DNA of 12,714 nucleotides, taken from Sphingopyxis sp. GTDB lineage: Bacteria; Pseudomonadota; Alphaproteobacteria; Sphingomonadales; Sphingomonadaceae. The position numbers were made by a program, and so were the translations under genes. The stretch covers positions 1-12,714 of the forward strand of contig JACEST010000053.1 in assembly GCA_013911715.1 (NCBI GenBank). The letters run 5' to 3'. Below are positions 8,643 to 12,714 of this stretch, in pieces (the first letter of the stretch is position 1; the number at the start of each line of letters is the position of its first letter). Below the pieces are notes generated by a model that did no database searches, was not told the origin of the DNA, and saw only the letters and a list, made by a program, of their open reading frames with translations.

Positions 8643-10055
8643 TTACATGCTGTAATACATGTCAAATTCTACCGGGCTCGGGGCCATTTCCCAGGCGAAA
8701 ACCTCTTCCCATTTCAGCTCGATATAGGCCTCGATCTGGTCACGCGTGAAGACATCGCCCTTGAGCAGGAAGTCATGGTCGGCGGACAGGCTGTTCAGCG
8801 CCTCGCGCAAGGACCCGCACACCGTTGGCACTTCCTTCAACTCTTCGGGCGGCAGATCGTACAGATTCTTGTCCATCGCGTCGCCGGGGTGGATTTTGTT
8901 CTGGATGCCGTCCAGCCCGGCCATCAACAGCGCGGCATAGCACAGATAGGGGTTGGCCATCGCGTCGGGGAAACGGAATTCGACGCGCTTGGCCTTGGCG
9001 CCCGCGCCATAGGGGATGCGGCACGAAGCCGAACGGTTGCGCGACGAATAAGCAAGCAGGACAGGCGCTTCAAAGCCCGGGACCAGCCGCTTGTAGCTGT
9101 TGGTCGTCGGGTTGGTGAAGGCGTTGAGTGCCTTGGCGTGTTTGATCACGCCGCCGATGAAATAAAGGCACATGTCGGACAGGCCGGCATAGCCATTGCC
9201 CGCGAACAGCGGCTTGCCCTTTTCCCAGATCGACATGTGGGTGTGCATGCCGCTGCCATTATCGTCCTTGATCGGCTTGGGCATGAAGGTCGCGGTCTTG
9301 CCATAGGCATGCGCGACCTGGTGGACGACATATTTGTAAATCTGCATCCGGTCGGCGGTCTGCGTTAGCGTGCCAAAGGTCAGGCCGAGTTCGTGCTGCG
9401 CGGCGGCCACCTCGTGATGGTGCTTGTCGCAGGGCAGGCCCATTTCGAGCATGGTCGATACCATTTCGGCGCGGATGTCGACGGCGCTGTCGACCGGCGC
9501 AACCGGGAAGTAACCGCCCTTGGCGCGCGGACGATGGGCCAGGTTGCCGCTTTCGTAAGCGCGGCCGGTGTTGGTCGGCAGTTCGATGTCGTCGATTTCA
9601 AAGCCCGACTTGTTATAGCCGGTCTCGAAGCGGACATCGTCGAACATGAAAAATTCGGCTTCGGGGCCGACATAGACGGTGTCGCCGATTTTGGTCGAGG
9701 CAAGATAGGCCTCGGCGCGCTTGGCCGTCGTGCGCGGGTCGCGCGTATAGCCTTCACCAGTCGATGGTTCGACAATGTCACAGAAAATGACGAGCATCGG
9801 CGTGGCCGAGAAGGGGTCGTCATAGACCGCCTCCAGGTCGGGCTTCAGGATCATGTCGCTTTCGTTGATCGCCTTCCACCCGGCAATCGATGATCCGTCG
9901 AACATCAGCCCGTCTTCGAGCGCGTCTTCGTCGATCACCCCGGCGCACATCGTCAAATGCTGCCATTTGCCCTTGGGGTCGGTGAAGCGCAGATCGACCC
10001 ACTCAATCTCATTTTCCTTGATGCGCTTGATGATGTCCTTGGGGCTGGTTGCCAT
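8643..10055 (-). CDS. glnA: Glutamine synthetase, type I
   Basis: This enzyme makes glutamine from glutamate, ammonium and ATP in the cytoplasm as a dodecamer. The 470-residue length is typical of bacterial type I enzymes. Visible marks are FDGSSIAGW (residues 52-60), the metal-site VGPEAEFF (129-136), the ATP-binding KPIKDDNGSGMH (260-271), the glutamate/ADP-contact NRSASCRIP (340-348) and KNLYDLPPEE with Tyr399, equivalent to the adenylylated Tyr397 of E. coli. This indicates control by GlnE-type adenylylation, though glnE is not in the window. Together with the 470-residue length, it points to the I-beta subtype. The gene starts 46 bases after glnB, in the same direction, so the two very likely form a glnBA operon. 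AGGA lies 10 bases before the ATG. The shared terminator follows. Confidence 0.98.
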   Translation of the reverse strand: MATSPKDIIKRIKENEIEWVDLRFTDPKGKWQHLTMCAGVIDEDALEDGLMFDGSSIAGWKAINESDMILKPDLEAVYDDPFSATPMLVIFCDIVEPSTGEGYTRDPRTTAKRAEAYLASTKIGDTVYVGPEAEFFMFDDVRFETGYNKSGFEIDDIELPTNTGRAYESGNLAHRPRAKGGYFPVAPVDSAVDIRAEMVSTMLEMGLPCDKHHHEVAAAQHELGLTFGTLTQTADRMQIYKYVVHQVAHAYGKTATFMPKPIKDDNGSGMHTHMSIWEKGKPLFAGNGYAGLSDMCLYFIGGVIKHAKALNAFTNPTTNSYKRLVPGFEAPVLLAYSSRNRSASCRIPYGAGAKAKRVEFRFPDAMANPYLCYAALLMAGLDGIQNKIHPGDAMDKNLYDLPPEELKEVPTVCGSLREALNSLSADHDFLLKGDVFTRDQIEAYIELKWEEVFAWEMAPSPVEFDMYYSM

Positions 10056-10101
10056 GATGCTGTCGTCCTTTGCTGTAAAATATTGTTGATGTGCGGCTGT
10101 G

Positions 10102-10440
10102 TCAGAGCGCGTCGCCGTCGCGCTCGCCAGTGCGGATGCGCAGCGCGGTTTCGACCGGGATCACGAAAATCTTGCCATCGCCGATGCGGCCGGTTTGCGC
10201 GGCTGCGGCGATGGCCTCGACCACGCGGTCGGCCATGCCGTCCTCGACCACGACCTCCAGCTTCACCTTGGGCAGGAAGTCGACGACATATTCGGCGCCG
10301 CGATACAGTTCGGTGTGACCCTTCTGGCGCCCGAACCCCTTCGCCTCGGTCACGGTGATGCCCGAAACGCCGACATCGTGCAGCGCCTCCTTCACCTCAT
10401 CGAGCTTGAAGGGTTTGATGATCGCTTCGATTTTCTTCAC
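10102..10440 (-). CDS. glnB: Nitrogen regulatory protein PII
   Basis: PII is a small trimeric signal protein. It binds ATP/ADP and 2-oxoglutarate and is uridylylated by GlnD when nitrogen is short; it then steers adenylylation of glutamine synthetase and NtrB activity. The 112-residue length is exact for the family. It starts MKKIEAIIKPFKLDEVKEAL, has the T-loop with KGHTELYRGAEYVVDFLPK including the uridylylation target Tyr51, and the later segment TGRIGDGKIFVIPVE that is typical of the nucleotide site. Location upstream of glnA rather than amtB favours naming it GlnB over GlnK. A GAGAGG site precedes the ATG by 9 bases. The promoter region lies at 10441-10682. Confidence 0.97.
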   Translation of the reverse strand: MKKIEAIIKPFKLDEVKEALHDVGVSGITVTEAKGFGRQKGHTELYRGAEYVVDFLPKVKLEVVVEDGMADRVVEAIAAAAQTGRIGDGKIFVIPVETALRIRTGERDGDAL

Positions 10441-10548
10441 GTCCTGTTACCTCTCTGGACAGAAACGGAGCCGACTGCGCCCGTGGCCGGAGCGGGTATG
10501 CCCCGTCCGGTTCGGTCGATTCGACCCTTCTCCATCGCTATTCCACCA

Positions 10549-10564
10549 ATCAAGACCCGTGCCA
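10549..10564 (-). promoter_or_regulatory. Probable sigma-54 (-24/-12) promoter of glnBA
   Basis: Read on the minus strand: TGGCAC, 5 bases (GGGTC), TTGAT. This fits the sigma-54 consensus TGGCAC-N5-TTGCW in sequence and spacing, with a single departure: the -12 GC is GA. Transcription would start near 10537, leaving a leader of about 97 bases before glnB. Nitrogen-regulated glnBA operons in other proteobacteria often use NtrC and sigma-54, so the place is right. The -12 change could make it weak or non-functional. Confidence 0.6.
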
Positions 10565-10620
10565 ATTGCGGAAATCGCGGGCTGGCCCGGGGTTTGGTCT
10601 AGGTGGTGGCGGTAAGGTGC

Positions 10621-10637
10621 CGATGCTTTGGGCATCG
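10621..10637. promoter_or_regulatory. 17-bp dyad upstream of the sigma-54 element
   Basis: CGATGC-TTTGG-GCATCG is a perfect 6-bp inverted repeat with a 5-base centre, lying about 57-73 bases above the -24 box. The overall 17-bp geometry and the position resemble NtrC enhancer sites, but the bases do not match the usual TGCAC/GTGCA arms. It is a candidate activator site, not an identified one. Confidence 0.3.
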
Positions 10638-10659
10638 TCGCGGCAACGCTGCCTATAAT

Positions 10660-10685
10660 TGAGGCAGGGTTATGCGCCTGCCTCA
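10660..10685 (-). terminator. Hairpin at the end of map, possible weak terminator
   Basis: A perfect 9-bp stem (TGAGGCAGG with CCTGCCTCA) and an 8-base loop; the map stop codon TGA is the first three bases of the stem on the minus strand. Downstream it reads ATTATAGG, not a T run, so intrinsic termination would be weak. A third copy of the arm at 10649-10654 (CTGCCT) could pair with the same AGGCAG, giving an alternative fold. Confidence 0.45.
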
Positions 10686-11519
10686 CCACGGCGGGCAGTG
10701 CAGCCCCTTGGCGCTTTCGGTGAAGATTTCCGGCGCGCCCTCGGTAATGCCGATGCTATGCTCGAACTGCGCGGACAGGCCGCGGTCGCGCGTCACCGCC
10801 GTCCAGCCGTCGTCGAGCACTTTGACCGCGGGCTTGCCCAGATTGATCATCGGCTCGATGGTGAAGAACATGCCGGGGCGCAGCTCGGGGCCGGTGCCGG
10901 GTCGCCCCGCATGGATCACCTCGGGCGCGTCGTGGAACAACTGTCCAAGCCCATGGCCGCAAAAATCGCGCACCACCGAATAGCGGTGCTTTTCGGCGTG
11001 GCTCTGGATCGCGTGGGCAATGTCGCCCATGGTGTTGCCGGGCCGCGCCGCCTCAATCCCCAGCATCATGCATTCATAGGTCACCTCGACCAGCCGCCGC
11101 GCGCGCAAGGGGACTTCGCCGACAAAATACATGCGGCTGGTGTCGCCGTGCCAGCCGTCGACGATGGTGGTGACATCGATGTTGATGATGTCGCCGTCTT
11201 TCAACGGCTTGTCGCTGGGGATGCCGTGGCACACGACATGGTTGCTGCTGGTGCAGCAGCTGTGGGTATAGCCGCGATAGCCCAGCGTCGCGGGAACGCC
11301 GCCTGCTGCAAGCATCGCCTCGCGCACCAGATCGTCGATCTGTGCCGTCGTCACGCCGGGGCGGACGAATTCGGTGAGCGCGTCGAGGATGTCGGCCGAC
11401 ACTCGCCCCGCCGCGCGCATGCCCGCAAAACCAGCCGCATCATGCAGCTTGATCGTGCCATCGCGCACGGGCGAAGGGGCCAGCGTCTCGCCGCCCGCAA
11501 CTTCAACATAATTGTACAT
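10683..11519 (-). CDS. map: Methionine aminopeptidase, type I
   Basis: This enzyme removes the initiator methionine from new proteins and is usually essential. The product has 278 residues with the pita-bread fold. All metal ligands can be placed: D115 (NIDV), D126 (HGDTS), H189 (GHGLG), E222 (TIEPM) and E253 (QFEH). Their spacings equal those of D97, D108, H171, E204 and E235 in E. coli. The substrate-site His is H98 in VVCHGIP. An N-terminal segment of about 20 residues precedes the catalytic part. The start at 11519 (MYNYVEV) is preferred; the frame continues up to 11579, but that extension is basic and unlike the family and covers a hairpin. No clear Shine-Dalgarno is seen before 11519. 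It is divergent from rimP; glnB follows 242 bases downstream. Confidence 0.96.
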   Translation of the reverse strand: MYNYVEVAGGETLAPSPVRDGTIKLHDAAGFAGMRAAGRVSADILDALTEFVRPGVTTAQIDDLVREAMLAAGGVPATLGYRGYTHSCCTSSNHVVCHGIPSDKPLKDGDIINIDVTTIVDGWHGDTSRMYFVGEVPLRARRLVEVTYECMMLGIEAARPGNTMGDIAHAIQSHAEKHRYSVVRDFCGHGLGQLFHDAPEVIHAGRPGTGPELRPGMFFTIEPMINLGKPAVKVLDDGWTAVTRDRGLSAQFEHSIGITEGAPEIFTESAKGLHCPPW

Positions 11520-11546
11520 GATAGCCGATATAGTTGGCGGGCGTTG

Positions 11547-11574
11547 AAAAGGCGAGAGGGCACTTGCTCTCGCC
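11547..11574 (-). terminator. Terminator-shaped hairpin in the map upstream region
   Basis: On the minus strand an 8-bp stem (GGCGAGAG with CTCTCGCC), an 8-base loop and then TTTTC. It lies only about 28 bases above the map ATG, with no minus-strand gene just upstream of it. It could be an attenuator in the map leader or a block on antisense transcripts from the rimP side. In the gap 11520-11695 a weak plus-strand promoter (TTGCTC at 11564, TATATC at 11587, 17-base spacing) might serve rimP. Confidence 0.4.
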
Positions 11575-11695
11575 CGCACTTCGGCCTATATCGCCCTCAC
11601 TTCTTGACATGGTTAGCCAGCCAAGACGTCGGGGCCGCGGGCCGCGGCGGCTGTTTCTGCTTGGGCTTTCCGGTCGCAAATTTGGACAAAGCCGC

Positions 11696-12244
11696 TTGGT
11701 CGATCTCGACGCCCTTAATGCCATCATTGCGCCGCAGGCCGACGCGCTCGGCCTCGCGCTGGTGCGCGTGGCTTTCTATGGTGGTGAAAGCGATCCGACG
11801 CTTCAGGTGATGGCTGAACGCCCCGACACGCGCCAGCTGACCATCGACGATTGCGCCGAGCTGTCGCGCCGGATTTCGGAACAGCTTGATTTGCTCGAGG
11901 CCGAAGGGCGCGATCCCATTAACATGGCTTACCGGCTCGAAGTGTCGTCGCCCGGCATCGACCGTCCGCTGACGCGCGTCGCGGACTTTTCCGATTGGGC
12001 AGGGCATGAGGCCAAGATCGCGCTCAAGGAAAAGCGGGATGGCCGTCAACGTTTTCAGGGCGATCTGATTGGCATCGATGCGGACGGCGTCATCACTTTG
12101 ACCGACCGGCAGGGCATCGACCACCGCCTGCCGTTCGCTGACATCGACAGCGCCAAACTGGTGCTGACCGACAAACTCATTGCTGCAACCGTGCCGCTCG
12201 TCACCGACGGGGCGGACGAACTGGAAGAAGAAGGACAGGACTGA
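11696..12244 (+). CDS. rimP: Ribosome maturation factor RimP
   Basis: RimP helps assemble the 30S ribosomal subunit. From the TTG at 11696 the product has 182 residues: an N-terminal alpha/beta domain (LDALNAIIAPQADALGLALVRVAFY), the signature YRLEVSSPGIDRPLTRVADF and a C-terminal SH3-like domain (FQGDLIGIDADGVITLTDRQG). The tail is acidic (ELEEEGQD). Start choice: an ATG at 11609 would add 29 residues rich in Arg and Gly that do not resemble RimP N-termini; TTG at 11696 starts where the family starts, though its ribosome site (GGA, 12 bases away) is poor. The stop overlaps the nusA start by one base (TGATG), the standard rimP-nusA operon layout. Confidence 0.93.
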   Translation: MVDLDALNAIIAPQADALGLALVRVAFYGGESDPTLQVMAERPDTRQLTIDDCAELSRRISEQLDLLEAEGRDPINMAYRLEVSSPGIDRPLTRVADFSDWAGHEAKIALKEKRDGRQRFQGDLIGIDADGVITLTDRQGIDHRLPFADIDSAKLVLTDKLIAATVPLVTDGADELEEEGQD

Positions 12245-12714
12245 TGGCCACTGCCATTTCCGCCAACAAGGCCGAGCTGCTCGCGATTGCCAACAGCGTC
12301 GCCACGGAAAAGATGATCGACAAGGGCATCGTTATCGAGGCCATTGAAGAAGCGATCCAGCGCGCCGCGCGCGCGCGCTATGGCGCCGAAAACGACATTC
12401 GCGCCAAGCTCGACCCGCAAACCGGCGACCTGCGCTTGTGGCGCGTCGTCGAGGTGGTCGAAACGGTCGAGGATTATTTCAAGCAGGTCGACCTCGCCGC
12501 TGGTCAGAAGCTGCAGGCCGGGGCCGCTGTGGGCGATTTCATCGTCGACCCGCTGCCCGCCGTCGATTTGGGCCGCATCGATGCCCAGTCGGCCAAGCAG
12601 GTGATCTTTCAAAAGGTCCGCGAAGCCGACCGCGAGCGTCAGTTTGAAGAATATAAGGACCGCACCAGCGAGATTATCACTGGCGTCGTCAAATCGGTCG
12701 AATTTGGTCACATC
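12244..12714 (+). CDS. nusA: Transcription termination/antitermination factor NusA, N-terminal part (cut by window edge)
   Basis: NusA binds RNA polymerase and modulates pausing, termination and antitermination. The first 157 residues are present and the frame runs open to the right edge. They comprise the N-terminal polymerase-binding domain (ELLAIANSVATEKMIDK, VIEAIEEAIQRAARARYG, RIDAQSAKQVIFQKVREAD, then an acidic/basic helix) and the very start of the S1 domain (GVVKSVEFGHI). The ATG overlaps the rimP TGA by one base, indicating translational coupling. infB and partners would be expected downstream but lie outside. Confidence 0.97.
   Translation, partial: MATAISANKAELLAIANSVATEKMIDKGIVIEAIEEAIQRAARARYGAENDIRAKLDPQTGDLRLWRVVEVVETVEDYFKQVDLAAGQKLQAGAAVGDFIVDPLPAVDLGRIDAQSAKQVIFQKVREADRERQFEEYKDRTSEIITGVVKSVEFGHI

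Noticed and set aside
10447..10689. An 80-codon minus-strand open frame between map and glnB
   Set aside because: It would cover the sigma-54 element and the hairpin; composition and lack of a ribosome site argue for a control region instead.
11604..11609. TTGACA as a -35 box for rimP
   Set aside because: No -10-like hexamer is found 16-18 bases downstream.
10659..11810. A 383-codon plus-strand open frame opposite map
   Set aside because: map has all five metal ligands at the right spacing; the overlapping frame runs on into rimP out of frame and has no motif.
12361..12378. CG-dinucleotide run resembling a simple repeat
   Set aside because: It codes for the conserved RAARARYG segment of NusA and needs no other explanation.

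Overview
The window looks like ordinary chromosomal core sequence from a GC-rich alphaproteobacterium, most likely a sphingomonad (Sphingomonadales, Sphingopyxis-like). I infer this from protein style: an NDUFA9-type reductase, a receptor with the EIVITGSRI TonB box, a gltD-DUF2059-DUF2059-gltB order and the rimP-nusA pair. No database was searched. I found no rRNA, tRNA, insertion sequence, CRISPR array, prophage or defence genes.

Layout, left to right. (1) 1-4185, minus strand: a compact gltD > DUF2059 > DUF2059 > gltB cluster. gltD encodes the small glutamate synthase subunit and gltB (cut by the left edge) the large one. Two secreted proteins with DUF2059-type motifs sit between them, with gaps of only 7-30 bases. 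(2) 4347-5291, minus: an NDUFA9-like NAD(P)-binding reductase. (3) 5544-8539, plus: a TonB-dependent receptor whose frame is broken by one missing base at a run of six C's. (4) 8592-8621: a strong terminator hairpin shared by the receptor and glnA. (5) 8643-10440, minus: glnB-glnA (PII protein and glutamine synthetase), preceded by a near-consensus sigma-54 (-24/-12) element. (6) 10683-11519, minus: methionine aminopeptidase. (7) 11696-12714, plus: rimP overlapping nusA, which is cut by the right edge.

How it fits together. The window holds both halves of the GS-GOGAT ammonium assimilation route. Glutamine synthetase makes glutamine from glutamate and ammonium. Glutamate synthase transfers the amide nitrogen to 2-oxoglutarate. 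PII senses 2-oxoglutarate and energy state and controls glutamine synthetase through its adenylylation. The target residues are present: Tyr51 in PII and Tyr399 in GlnA. The right end is the start of a translation/transcription operon (rimP-nusA).

I see no clearly new multi-gene system. The points most worth a second look are the frameshifted receptor, the two DUF2059-type secreted proteins inside the glutamate synthase cluster, the sigma-54 element with a non-consensus -12 base, and several hairpins around map and glnB.
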